64,000 nt of DNA, taken from Caulobacter sp. NIBR1757. GTDB lineage: Bacteria > Pseudomonadota > Alphaproteobacteria > Caulobacterales > Caulobacteraceae. Location of the stretch: NCBI RefSeq assembly GCF_027912495.1, contig NZ_CP115463.1:3112501-3176500 (forward strand), written 5' to 3'. A program made the position numbers and the translations under genes. The notes under the pieces were generated by a model. It saw only the letters and a program-made list of their open reading frames with translations. It was not told the DNA's origin and searched no databases. Below, in pieces: positions 39,249 through 46,875 of this stretch (the stretch's first letter is position 1; every line of letters begins with the position of its first letter).

Positions 39249-40646
39249 GTGCCCCCCATACCGCTCCAGACCAAGGGCCGTGGCGCCCGCACCAACGACA
39301 CCAGCCGCTTCCTCAGCCTGCAGCGGGAGGAGTTCGACGACGGCTGGACGGCGGACGACGAGAAGCCGAAGCCGCTGCGGACGGTGATCCAGGCCGACCA
39401 CGCCAAGAGCATCATCGCCAGCAACGACAGCCCCGACATCGGCTTCAACAAGTCGATCAACCCCTACCGGGGCTGCGAGCACGGCTGCATCTACTGCTAT
39501 GCGCGGCCGGCCCATGCCTATCTGGGCCTGTCGCCGGGCCTGGATTTCGAGAGCAAGCTGTTCTTCAAGCCGTTCGCTCACGAGCTGCTGGCCAAGGAGC
39601 TGTCGAAGAAGAGCTACCGGCCCGAGGTCATCCATATCGGCGGCGACACCGATCCGTATCAGCCGGCCGAGCGCAAGATGCGGGTCACCCGGCGGGTGAT
39701 CGAGACGCTCTACCGCTTCAAGCAGCCCTTCACCCTGATCACCAAGTCGGCCCTGGTGCTGCGCGACCTCGACATCCTGGCGCCGGCCGCCGCCGAGGGC
39801 CTGTGCCGCGTGGCGCTGTCGATCACCACCCTCGACCGCAAGCTGGCGCGCAGCATGGAGCCGCGCGCCGCCACCCCGGCCAGGCGGCTGGAGGCGGTGC
39901 GGGCGCTGAGCGCGGCGGGCGTGCCGACGGCGGTGATGTTCGCGCCGGTCATCCCGGCGCTCAACGACCATGAGCTGGAGGCGGTGCTGGAGGCGTCGGC
40001 CGAGGCGGGGGCGACGACGGCGGGCTATGTCGTCATCCGGCTGCCGCGCGAGATCGCCTCGCTGTTCCAGCAGTGGCTGTCGTCGGATCATCCGGGGCGG
40101 GCGGCGCGGGTGATGTCGCTGATCCGCCAGACGCGGGGCGGGGCCGACTACACCGCCGACTGGGGCCGGCGACAGAAGGGCGAGGGCCCGGTCGCCGAAC
40201 TGATCGCCGCCCGGTTCGCGGCGGCCAAACGGCGGTTCGGGCTGGACGGCGAGATGCCGGCCATGAATCTGGGAAGCTTCAAGGTTCCGCCCAAGGCCGG
40301 TGACCAGATGGATCTGTTCGGCGAGGTGGTGAAGGCGGTGAAGCCGCAGGCGGATGTCGTGGGATTGCGGGGGGCGATGGCCAATCCGGTGCATGGCTTT
40401 CCGCTGAGCGAAGCGGCGAGTCCTTTGCCGGTGGGGACGGAGCCGTGTCTGCACCGGAAGCATACGTTCTGGAAGACGGGCGAAGAGGCGGAGCCGCAGA
40501 GACTGCCCGGCGTGAAAGAGGACGGGGTGGCGGAACCTCCCATCCTCCCCCGTTCACGGGGGAGGGGGACCGTCGCCGAAGGCGATGGTGGAGGGGGCGA
40601 GCGCCGTGCGCGGAAGGCGGGGGTTTCGAAGAAGAAATCTGTGTGA
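39249..40646 (+). CDS. Radical-SAM protein, PA0069 (SplB-related) family
   Basis: Iron-sulfur enzyme of 465 residues with cluster motif CEHGCIYCYARPAHAYL near residue 77. IGGDTDPYQPAE follows, and a C-terminal region holds MNLGSFKVPPKAGDQMDLFG. The substrate is unknown; the family is related to spore photoproduct lyase-like proteins. The start is GTG 39249. The last 35 residues or so (from 40541) are read from an intergenic repeat and are rich in Gly/Arg/Glu, so the ancestral protein was probably shorter. Confidence 0.88.
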   Translation: MPPIPLQTKGRGARTNDTSRFLSLQREEFDDGWTADDEKPKPLRTVIQADHAKSIIASNDSPDIGFNKSINPYRGCEHGCIYCYARPAHAYLGLSPGLDFESKLFFKPFAHELLAKELSKKSYRPEVIHIGGDTDPYQPAERKMRVTRRVIETLYRFKQPFTLITKSALVLRDLDILAPAAAEGLCRVALSITTLDRKLARSMEPRAATPARRLEAVRALSAAGVPTAVMFAPVIPALNDHELEAVLEASAEAGATTAGYVVIRLPREIASLFQQWLSSDHPGRAARVMSLIRQTRGGADYTADWGRRQKGEGPVAELIAARFAAAKRRFGLDGEMPAMNLGSFKVPPKAGDQMDLFGEVVKAVKPQADVVGLRGAMANPVHGFPLSEAASPLPVGTEPCLHRKHTFWKTGEEAEPQRLPGVKEDGVAEPPILPRSRGRGTVAEGDGGGGERRARKAGVSKKKSV

Positions 40647-40724
40647 GTTCGAGCGAGGCCGGCGCACGGCCCTCGCCCCCTCCACCACTTCGTGGTCCCC
40701 CTCCCCCGTAAACGGGGGAGGATG
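40541..40724. repeat. Intergenic inverted repeat, family C copy 3 (enters a CDS)
   Basis: A 184-bp palindrome between convergent genes. Left arm: CATCCTCCCCCGTTCACGGG, then hairpin ACCGTCGCC-GAA-GGCGATGGT, then GGAGGGGGCGAGCGCCGTG. The complement of the right arm has the shorter hairpin ACCAC-GAA-GTGGT, followed by the same tail. The left arm supplies the final codons of the radical-SAM gene. Confidence 0.9.
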
Positions 40725-40737
40725 AGGCGGCCACAGC

Positions 40738-42042
40738 CTACCGCGAAAACACCCCCACCAGCTCGACGTGCGGCGACCAGAGGAACTGATCGACGGGCAG
40801 AACCCGGTCCAGCTTGAAGCCGGCGTCGACCAGCACGCGGGCGTCGCGGGCGAAGGTGGCGGGGTTGCAGGAGATGCCGACCACGCGCTCGACCTTGGAG
40901 CGGGCGATCTCGCCGGCCTGTTCCAGGGCGCCGGCGCGGGGCGGATCGAAGACCACGGCGTCGATCTTGGCCAGTTCACGCGACAGCACCGGGCGCTTGG
41001 TCAGGTCGCGGGCCTCGGCGGTGATGGTCTTCAGGCCGGGGGCGCGGCCGGCGGCCGACTTGAGGGCGGCGATGGCCGGGGCGGAGGAGTCGGCGGCCAG
41101 CACCGTGCCGACCTCGGCCAACCGGAAGGTGAAGGTGCCGACGCCGCAGAACAGGTCGGCGATGCGGGCGGCGCCGCTGACGGCCTCCACGGCGAAGGCG
41201 GCCATGGCGGCCTCGGCCTGGGGCACGGCCTGCAGGAAGGCGCCGGGCGGCAGGGCGACATGGGCCTGGCCGAGGGTGACCATGCATTCGCGGGTGGCGT
41301 AGATCGCCTCGCCGGCCATGGTGACGCGGGCGAAGTCGGCCTCCTGGGCGATCATCGCCGCCCGAACGCGGGCGTCGGCCGACAGGCCGCCGCTCTTGGC
41401 CTCGACGCCGGTGATGTCGATGTCCAGGCCCGTGCGGGTCAGGGTGACATGCAGGGTCGGGGCGGACTTGGGATGTTCGAGGAAGGGTTTGGCCAGGGCC
41501 CGCAGCGCCGGCAGGGCGGCGACGATGCGCGGATCGGTGATCGGGCAGACCTCGATCGGCACCAGCTTCCAGCTGCGCCGCTCCTTGAAGCCGACCACCG
41601 CCCCGCCCTTGGCGGCCCGGGCGTGCAGCGCCAGGCGACGGCGCGAGGCCGGCGGCGAGGCGAAGGTGCTGAGGACCTCTGTCTCCAGCTGTTCGCGCGA
41701 CAGGGCCTCGACAATCCGCTCGCGCTTCCAGGCGAGATAGGGCTCCGCCGCCCAGTGCTGCAGGGCGCAGCCGCCGCAGACGCCGAAGTGCGGACAGGGC
41801 GGCGGCACACGATCGGCGCTGGTGGTCAGCAGCGCGTCGATTTCGCCGCGCTCGCCGTCGATGCGGGCGCGCACGGTTTCGCCGGGCAGGGTCAGAGGGA
41901 CGAAGACACGCTCGCCGATTCCGTCGCCCTGGGCGCCGATGCGTGTGATTTCAATGTCACGGGAGGTGGTCAGCAGCTTGCTCCTGGCGGAACCCGCCGG
42001 TTGGCTGGTTGTTATGGCGATGAGCGCCCGGGTGCAAGCCAT
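40738..42042 (-). CDS. RNA m5U methyltransferase (RlmD/TrmA family)
   Basis: SAM-dependent enzyme making 5-methyluridine in rRNA or tRNA. It has an N-terminal TRAM-like domain (IEITRIGAQGDGIGERVFVP), then an iron-sulfur cluster motif CPHFGVCGGCALQHW with a later Cys in EVCPITD. The SAM site is ADLFCGVGTFTFRLAE. The catalytic FDPPRAGA and SCNPATFARD are present. Start is uncertain: ATG 42042 is listed, but no ribosome-binding site supports it. An AGGAG lies a few bases before CTG codons just upstream of the TRAM domain (around 41976-41984), so a shorter protein is possible. Confidence 0.85.
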   Translation of the reverse strand: MACTRALIAITTSQPAGSARSKLLTTSRDIEITRIGAQGDGIGERVFVPLTLPGETVRARIDGERGEIDALLTTSADRVPPPCPHFGVCGGCALQHWAAEPYLAWKRERIVEALSREQLETEVLSTFASPPASRRRLALHARAAKGGAVVGFKERRSWKLVPIEVCPITDPRIVAALPALRALAKPFLEHPKSAPTLHVTLTRTGLDIDITGVEAKSGGLSADARVRAAMIAQEADFARVTMAGEAIYATRECMVTLGQAHVALPPGAFLQAVPQAEAAMAAFAVEAVSGAARIADLFCGVGTFTFRLAEVGTVLAADSSAPAIAALKSAAGRAPGLKTITAEARDLTKRPVLSRELAKIDAVVFDPPRAGALEQAGEIARSKVERVVGISCNPATFARDARVLVDAGFKLDRVLPVDQFLWSPHVELVGVFSR

Positions 42043-42167
42043 GGACGCCCGCAACATCGATGAACCGCTGTCAGCTTCCATTCAGGTTGGCCGGTTCATC
42101 ATCCCCAGAGGCGATACCGGCGCTCCCCCCGCCGCCGGAAAGCCCAACGCAGAGAGAGGTATCTGTC

Positions 42168-42590
42168 ATGCGCAAGATCGCAACCGTGGCCGTCATGGCC
42201 GCTATGACCATCCCGGCCTTCGCCGCCCCGACCCTGGCGTCGGCCCAACAGTACCGCGACTACGGCCGTGGCCAGTCGCCGTGCAACTACGAAAAGAAAC
42301 AGGCCGAGAAGAAGGGCACCGTCACCGGCGCCATCATCGGCGGCGTGCTCGGCGCGGCCGTGGCCGGTGACGGCAACCGGGGCGAAGGCGCCCTGGTCGG
42401 CGGCACCGTCGGCGCCTTCGCGGGCAAGGAAGTCGGCCGAAAGAACGTGCGCTGCGCCAGCTATCCCAAGCGGATCAGCTATCGCCGCGACAACTGCCGC
42501 TGGGTGCAGGAGTACCGTGGCAGCCGCTGGCACGGGTTTGAAGTCTGCCGCAACCGCAATGGCGACTGGCGTCCCAGCGGTCGTTATTGA
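42168..42590 (+). CDS. Exported glycine-zipper protein
   Basis: A 140-residue exported protein. The signal peptide ends near ASAQQ. A glycine-zipper membrane-type segment follows (GAIIGGVLGAAVAGDG, then GALVGGTVGAFAGKEVG), the hallmark of 17-kDa-antigen / SlyB-like envelope proteins. A C-terminal third has four Cys and many aromatic and Arg residues (DNCRWVQEYRGSRWHG). There is no lipobox. An AGAGAGAGG site precedes ATG 42168. Monocistronic with its own terminator. Confidence 0.88.
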   Translation: MRKIATVAVMAAMTIPAFAAPTLASAQQYRDYGRGQSPCNYEKKQAEKKGTVTGAIIGGVLGAAVAGDGNRGEGALVGGTVGAFAGKEVGRKNVRCASYPKRISYRRDNCRWVQEYRGSRWHGFEVCRNRNGDWRPSGRY

Positions 42591-42619
42591 TCGCGGACTG
42601 ACCCTGAAGGTTTGAACGC

Positions 42620-42650
42620 GGGCCCCGGGAAACCGGGGTCCGTTTTCTGT
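42620..42650 (+). terminator. Intrinsic terminator after the glycine-zipper gene
   Basis: Nine-pair stem GGGCCCCGG / CCGGGGTCC with a GAAA tetraloop, then GTTTTCTGTT. It lies 30 bp after the stop. Confidence 0.9.
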
Positions 42651-42690
42651 TGGGACAGGCGAGCATTCACCCCCCTTTTATACCGCCCCC

Positions 42691-42826
42691 CTGTCATCCC
42701 GGACGCCCCGCAGGGGCGATCCGGGACCCAGGGGCCGCGCGCAAGGACGGTCGCGGCTGCGATAGCACGCTCCGTCACCCCTTGGGTCCCGGGTCTCCGC
42801 GATTCGCGCTGCGGCCGGGATGACAG
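42691..42826. repeat. Intergenic inverted repeat, family A copy 2
   Basis: A 136-bp palindrome between convergent genes. Left arm starts CTGTCATCCCGG; right arm ends CCGGGATGACAG. The left arm inner hairpin is GCCCC-GCA-GGGGC. Arms share CCGGGACCCA. Compared with copy 1 (17385), outer ends are conserved while inner stems differ. Confidence 0.85.
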
Positions 42827-42846
42827 AGATGGCGGGTCGATTGACG

Positions 42847-43572
42847 CTAAGGTTTGCGCGCCCAGAGCAGGAACTCGTGATTGCCGTCGCCGCCGGTGAT
42901 CGGGCTGTCGGTGGTGGCTTCGACCCTCCAGCCCTGTTCGGCGACCCAGGCCGCGACAGTGTCGAGGCAGTCCTGGCGGATGGCCGGATCGGTGACGACG
43001 CCCTTGCCGACCCGTTCACGGCCGGCCTCGAACTGCGGTTTGACCAGCAGGACCAGGTCGGCCCCGGAGGCAGCCAGGGCCAGGGCCGGGCCAAGCGCCT
43101 TGGTCACCGAGATGAAGCTGAGGTCGCAAACGACCAGCTGGGGAGCGGTGGGGATCAGGTCAATGTCGAGGCTGCGGGCGTCCTGGCCGGGCAGCTCGAC
43201 GACGCGGGGGTCTTCGGCGATGCGCGGGTGCAATTGGTCGCGGCCGACATCGACGGCGAACACCTGGAGGGCGCCGCGCAGGAGGCAGACCTCGGTGAAG
43301 CCGCCGGTGGAGGCGCCGATGTCGAGCACGGTGCGACCCTCGACCGTCACCGGCCAGAGGTTCAGGGCATGCTCAAGCTTGAGGGCGCCCCGACCGACGT
43401 AAGGGTGGGCGGCGACGGCGGCGATGTCCGCGTCTTCCTCGACGGCCAGCGATGCCTTGGTGGCCGGCTTGCCATCGACTGTCACGCCGCCGGCCTCGAT
43501 GGCGGCGCGGGCCTTGGCGCGGCTGTCGAACAGGCCGCGGTCGACGAGCAGGAGGTCGAGACGTGTGCGCAT
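42847..43572 (-). CDS. tlyA: TlyA-type rRNA 2'-O-methyltransferase
   Basis: S4-domain plus FtsJ-like methyltransferase fold, 241 residues. In other bacteria it methylates ribose 2'-OH in 16S/23S rRNA. N-terminal S4 RNA-binding segment: LDLLLVDRGLFDSRAKARAA. The SAM motif is VLDIGASTGGFTEVCL, followed by VVCDLSFISVT and LVKPQFEAGRE. It was historically annotated as hemolysin A. Start is ATG 43572, directly upstream of a repeat element. Confidence 0.93.
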   Translation of the reverse strand: MRTRLDLLLVDRGLFDSRAKARAAIEAGGVTVDGKPATKASLAVEEDADIAAVAAHPYVGRGALKLEHALNLWPVTVEGRTVLDIGASTGGFTEVCLLRGALQVFAVDVGRDQLHPRIAEDPRVVELPGQDARSLDIDLIPTAPQLVVCDLSFISVTKALGPALALAASGADLVLLVKPQFEAGRERVGKGVVTDPAIRQDCLDTVAAWVAEQGWRVEATTDSPITGGDGNHEFLLWARKP

Positions 43573-43584
43573 GGCGTTTCCTTA

Positions 43585-43749
43585 CCCTTCTCCCGCTTGT
43601 CGGGAGAAGGTGGCCGCGAAGCGGTCGGATGAGGGCAGCACCGGGCCTTAGACGAAAAAGGCAGCGCCTTGGTGGAAATCGTCCACCATCGGCGCTGCCC
43701 TCATCCGACCCCCTTCGGGGGCCACCTTCTCCCGACGAGCGGGAGAAGG
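43585..43749. repeat. Intergenic inverted repeat, family D
   Basis: A 165-bp palindrome between tlyA and the exporter gene. Each arm has outer hairpin CCTTCTCCCG / CGGGAGAAGG. The second hairpin is GGCCGC-GAA-GCGGTC in the left arm and GGCCCCC-GAA-GGGGGTC in the complement of the right arm. Both are followed by GGATGAGGGCAGC. An outer-hairpin-only relative is at 63262. Confidence 0.88.
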
Positions 43750-43769
43750 ATCTGTTCTTCTGCGCCGAC

Positions 43770-44762
43770 CTACTTCTTCGTCGCTTCGTCCGTCTTCGGC
43801 TTGGCGCGGACGGCGCCGGCCGGGAAGCCGGGCTTCATGAACTTGACCAGCACGCGCTGGCCGACCAGCAGCGGGGCGCCGTCGGCGCTGACCACCACCT
43901 CGACGACGCGCTCGTCGCTGCGCTGGCTGGGATCGTCCGAGGCCAGCTTGCGGGCCCCGAAGACGCCGGCGCGGCGCAAGACCTTGCCGACATAGACCTT
44001 GTTGGGGTCCGACTCCGGGGTGATCTCGACCTGCTGGTTGTCCTTGACGTTGGGAATGTCCGCCTCGACGATCTCGGCGCGGACGATGCGGGCGGTGTTG
44101 GGCTCGAGGTCGAACATCGTCGAGACGTTGAGGGTCGAGGCGCCGGCGCCAGGGTTGGCGTAGCGGCGGGCGATGCGGCCGTCGATCGGGGCGCGGATGA
44201 CGGTCTGTTCCAGGGCGTACTCGGCCTCGTTCAGGGCGGCGCGGCTGGTAGCGACGGTGGCGCGCTGGGCGGCAATCTGGGCTTCCCAATCGCGGATCTC
44301 GTCCATCTTCTGGTCCATGCGCTGCTTGGCCACGAAGTTGCTGGCCAGCAGGTCTTCCAGACGGCGGTATTCGCGGCGGGCGGCGTTCAGCTTGACCTGC
44401 AGCACGCCGATCTGCGCCTCGGCCTGGTTCACCCGGGCGCGGGCGCTGGCCACGGCCAGGCGCGGATCATCGTCTTCCTGGCGGGCCAGGATCTGACCGG
44501 CGACGACGGCCTCGCCTTCCTCGACATAGACGAACTTGACCACCCCGCCGCGGCGGGCCGCGACCTGGATGACGCCGCCCTCGACATCGGCCTTGCCGTT
44601 GCCGATGGCCGCGAAGGGGCTGACCGGCATGTTCTTGGCGGCGGCCTCGTCCTGCTTCTTCTTCTGGGCCGCGCCGGCCTTCATGAGGAAGAAGCCGCCG
44701 ACGCCCGCCACCACGATGACGGTGAGGATCCAGAACCAGGGCTTACGGAGAAATCCGGGCAT
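43770..44762 (-). CDS. HlyD/DevB-type periplasmic adaptor subunit
   Basis: Membrane-fusion protein of an ABC exporter, 330 residues. It has one N-terminal membrane anchor (WFWILTVIVVAGVGGFFLM) and a lipoyl-like half (GGVVKFVYVEEGEAVVAG). A long coiled coil follows (AVASARARVNQAEAQIGVLQ and on), then a second lipoyl half (TVIRAPIDGRIARR) and a beta-barrel. It is last of three genes: permease, ATPase, adaptor. Order and style match DevBCA/MacA-like exporters. Substrate unknown. Confidence 0.92.
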   Translation of the reverse strand: MPGFLRKPWFWILTVIVVAGVGGFFLMKAGAAQKKKQDEAAAKNMPVSPFAAIGNGKADVEGGVIQVAARRGGVVKFVYVEEGEAVVAGQILARQEDDDPRLAVASARARVNQAEAQIGVLQVKLNAARREYRRLEDLLASNFVAKQRMDQKMDEIRDWEAQIAAQRATVATSRAALNEAEYALEQTVIRAPIDGRIARRYANPGAGASTLNVSTMFDLEPNTARIVRAEIVEADIPNVKDNQQVEITPESDPNKVYVGKVLRRAGVFGARKLASDDPSQRSDERVVEVVVSADGAPLLVGQRVLVKFMKPGFPAGAVRAKPKTDEATKK

Positions 44763-44784
44763 TTGAGGGGTCGTCCTTGAGAAA

Positions 44785-45537
44785 TCAGTGCGAGAGGGAC
44801 GGCGGATTGGGATCGGGCGTGCGGCGCACGTCGTCCAGGATCTTGCCGTCCTCGATGTGGATCACCCGGTCGGCATAGGCCTCCAGGCGGGGGTCGTGGG
44901 TCACGCAGATCACCGCCGCGCCATGCTCGGTCGCGGCGCGACGCAAGAGGCCGATGACGATCTGGCCGTTCTGGCCGTCGAGGGCCGAGGTCGGCTCGTC
45001 GGCGAAGATCAGGTCGGGGTTCTTGGCCAGGGCCCGGGCGATGGCCACCCGTTGCTTCTCGCCCCCCGACAGTTCGGCCGGCCGCTGGTTGATCTTGGGG
45101 GTCAGGCCGACCTCGTCGAGGGCCTGCAGGGCGCGGCGGCTGGCCTCGCCGGGCGAGACGCCCTGGTACTTGAGGGCGGCCATCACCTGCTGCTTGGCGG
45201 TCAGGGCCGGGAACAGGTTGAAGCCCTGGAAGATGAAGCCGCAGTGGTCGAGGCGGAACTTGTCGATCCGGCCCGACGACAGCTTCCAGAGGTCCTTGGC
45301 CTCCAGAGCCGAGACATGGCCGGCATCGGGTTGCAGGAGGCCCGACAGGGCCGCCACCAGGGTCGACTTGCCGCTGCCCGAGGGGCCCATGACCATGGTC
45401 ACGTCGCCGTGGCGGGCATCGAAATCGACGCCCTTGAGGACCTCGATGTAGGTCTTGCCGGTCTTGAAGCGCTTGACGATGCCCTTGGCCTGCAGGGCGA
45501 CCGTCCCAAGCTGGTTGGAGGATTTCTTGGCGCTCAT
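44785..45537 (-). CDS. ABC transporter ATP-binding protein (LolD/DevA type)
   Basis: Cytoplasmic ATPase, 250 residues. Walker A GPSGSGKST, Q-loop in CGFIFQGFNLFP, signature LSGGEKQR, Walker B LIFADEPTSALD, H-loop VTHDPRLEAYAD. Belongs to the MacB/LolD/DevA group that powers mechanotransmission exporters. It overlaps the upstream permease gene by ATGA and is followed by the adaptor 22 bp later. Confidence 0.95.
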   Translation of the reverse strand: MSAKKSSNQLGTVALQAKGIVKRFKTGKTYIEVLKGVDFDARHGDVTMVMGPSGSGKSTLVAALSGLLQPDAGHVSALEAKDLWKLSSGRIDKFRLDHCGFIFQGFNLFPALTAKQQVMAALKYQGVSPGEASRRALQALDEVGLTPKINQRPAELSGGEKQRVAIARALAKNPDLIFADEPTSALDGQNGQIVIGLLRRAATEHGAAVICVTHDPRLEAYADRVIHIEDGKILDDVRRTPDPNPPSLSH

Positions 45538-46703
45538 CGCAGCAGGTCCGCGGGCTGGCTGTTCTTGAGCACGCCGAGGGACAGCAGGCCCGACAGCATG
45601 GCGATGATCAGCAGGAAGATCGAAACGGCGATGACGATGGTCGGCGGGAACGCCATCGGCAGGGCCCCCATGGCCGCCAGCAGCGACACCGCCCAGGTCA
45701 GGGCCAGCGACATCAGGATGCCGACAACGCCGACCCAGAAGCTCAGCTCCATGACGATGACCCGCAGGCTGCCCATGGAGACGCCGAGGGCCCGCAGGGA
45801 GGCGAACTCCTTGATGTTGGCCATGATGGCGCCGCGCAGGGTCTGCCAGGTGATGACCACGCCGATGAAGCCGGAGATGATCACCGCCGCGATCAGGATG
45901 ATGGCGATGAAGCTTTCCTTGAACAGGGCGCCCTCGTTGGCCTCGGCCAGCTCGGCGCGGGTCCAGGCCTTGAACTTGCCCTCGCCAAGTTTGTTGAGCT
46001 GGGCGGCGACGATTTCGGCGCGGGACGGATCGGCCAGCTTGACCATCAGCGGCGCGACGCGCGGGCCGGTGTCCGCCTCGCCCAGCAGGCGCAGGGTGTC
46101 GCGAGACATGACCACGGTCGGCTGCATCATGTTGGGATAACCGGTGGTGACCACCGCGACGGTCACGGTTTTGCCGTTGTAGATGGCCTTGTCGCCGAGC
46201 TTGACGCCGAGCCGGGCGAGGGCCGTCTGGTCGACAGCCACGGTGTAGGGTTGGCGCAGAGTCTCGACCATCTCGCTGGTGTAGTCGGTCGGCACCGTCA
46301 CGTAGCCGGGGATGGCGTCGATGATGTTGACGCTGACGAACTCCATCTTGCGATTCTTAGGCACGGTTCCGGCGGGCGCCGTGGGGTCGACCTCGGTGAT
46401 GTTCTGGAAGCGACCGCCGGAGCCGTCGATCGGGGCGACCTGCACCACTTCCGGGTGGCCGATGACGATCGGCATCAGGCGGCGCGGCAGGCCGGACGGG
46501 CCGCCGTTGAACAGGGCCGTGGCGCCCGGGCCCAGCACCATGATGTCGGCGCGGGCGCGGTCGATCTGGGCGGTGAAGCCCTTGCCGATGCCCATGAACA
46601 TGCCGATGAAGAACAGCACGAGCAGGCCTGAACAGGCGAGCGCGATGACGGCGGCCATGTAGCGCCGCCACTCGTAAATCAATGTAGCCAAAGCGAGCGA
46701 CAT
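45534..46703 (-). CDS. ABC transporter permease (FtsX/DevC type)
   Basis: Inner-membrane permease of 389 residues. There is one N-terminal membrane helix (VIALACSGLLVLFFIGMFMG), a large periplasmic domain, then three C-terminal helices (the first IAIILIAAVIISGFIGVVIT). This four-helix FtsX layout fits DevC. ATG 46703 is chosen because MSLALATLIYEWRRYMAA is the usual beginning; upstream codons are not protein-like. First gene of the exporter operon. Confidence 0.92.
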   Translation of the reverse strand: MSLALATLIYEWRRYMAAVIALACSGLLVLFFIGMFMGIGKGFTAQIDRARADIMVLGPGATALFNGGPSGLPRRLMPIVIGHPEVVQVAPIDGSGGRFQNITEVDPTAPAGTVPKNRKMEFVSVNIIDAIPGYVTVPTDYTSEMVETLRQPYTVAVDQTALARLGVKLGDKAIYNGKTVTVAVVTTGYPNMMQPTVVMSRDTLRLLGEADTGPRVAPLMVKLADPSRAEIVAAQLNKLGEGKFKAWTRAELAEANEGALFKESFIAIILIAAVIISGFIGVVITWQTLRGAIMANIKEFASLRALGVSMGSLRVIVMELSFWVGVVGILMSLALTWAVSLLAAMGALPMAFPPTIVIAVSIFLLIIAMLSGLLSLGVLKNSQPADLLR

Positions 46704-46875
46704 AGGCGCCTGCAACCCTCCCGAACGGACCCCGGGTATGGACGACAGCATCCCCCCCATCCAAGTTAAATCGGGGTAAGGCCGCGGCGAAATCCTAGCC
46801 ATGGGGCACAACAGCGCGCTATTGCCGCAGCAGGACGCAGGAAGCTGCCGTCATTCCTCGAGGAAAAGAGCGTTT

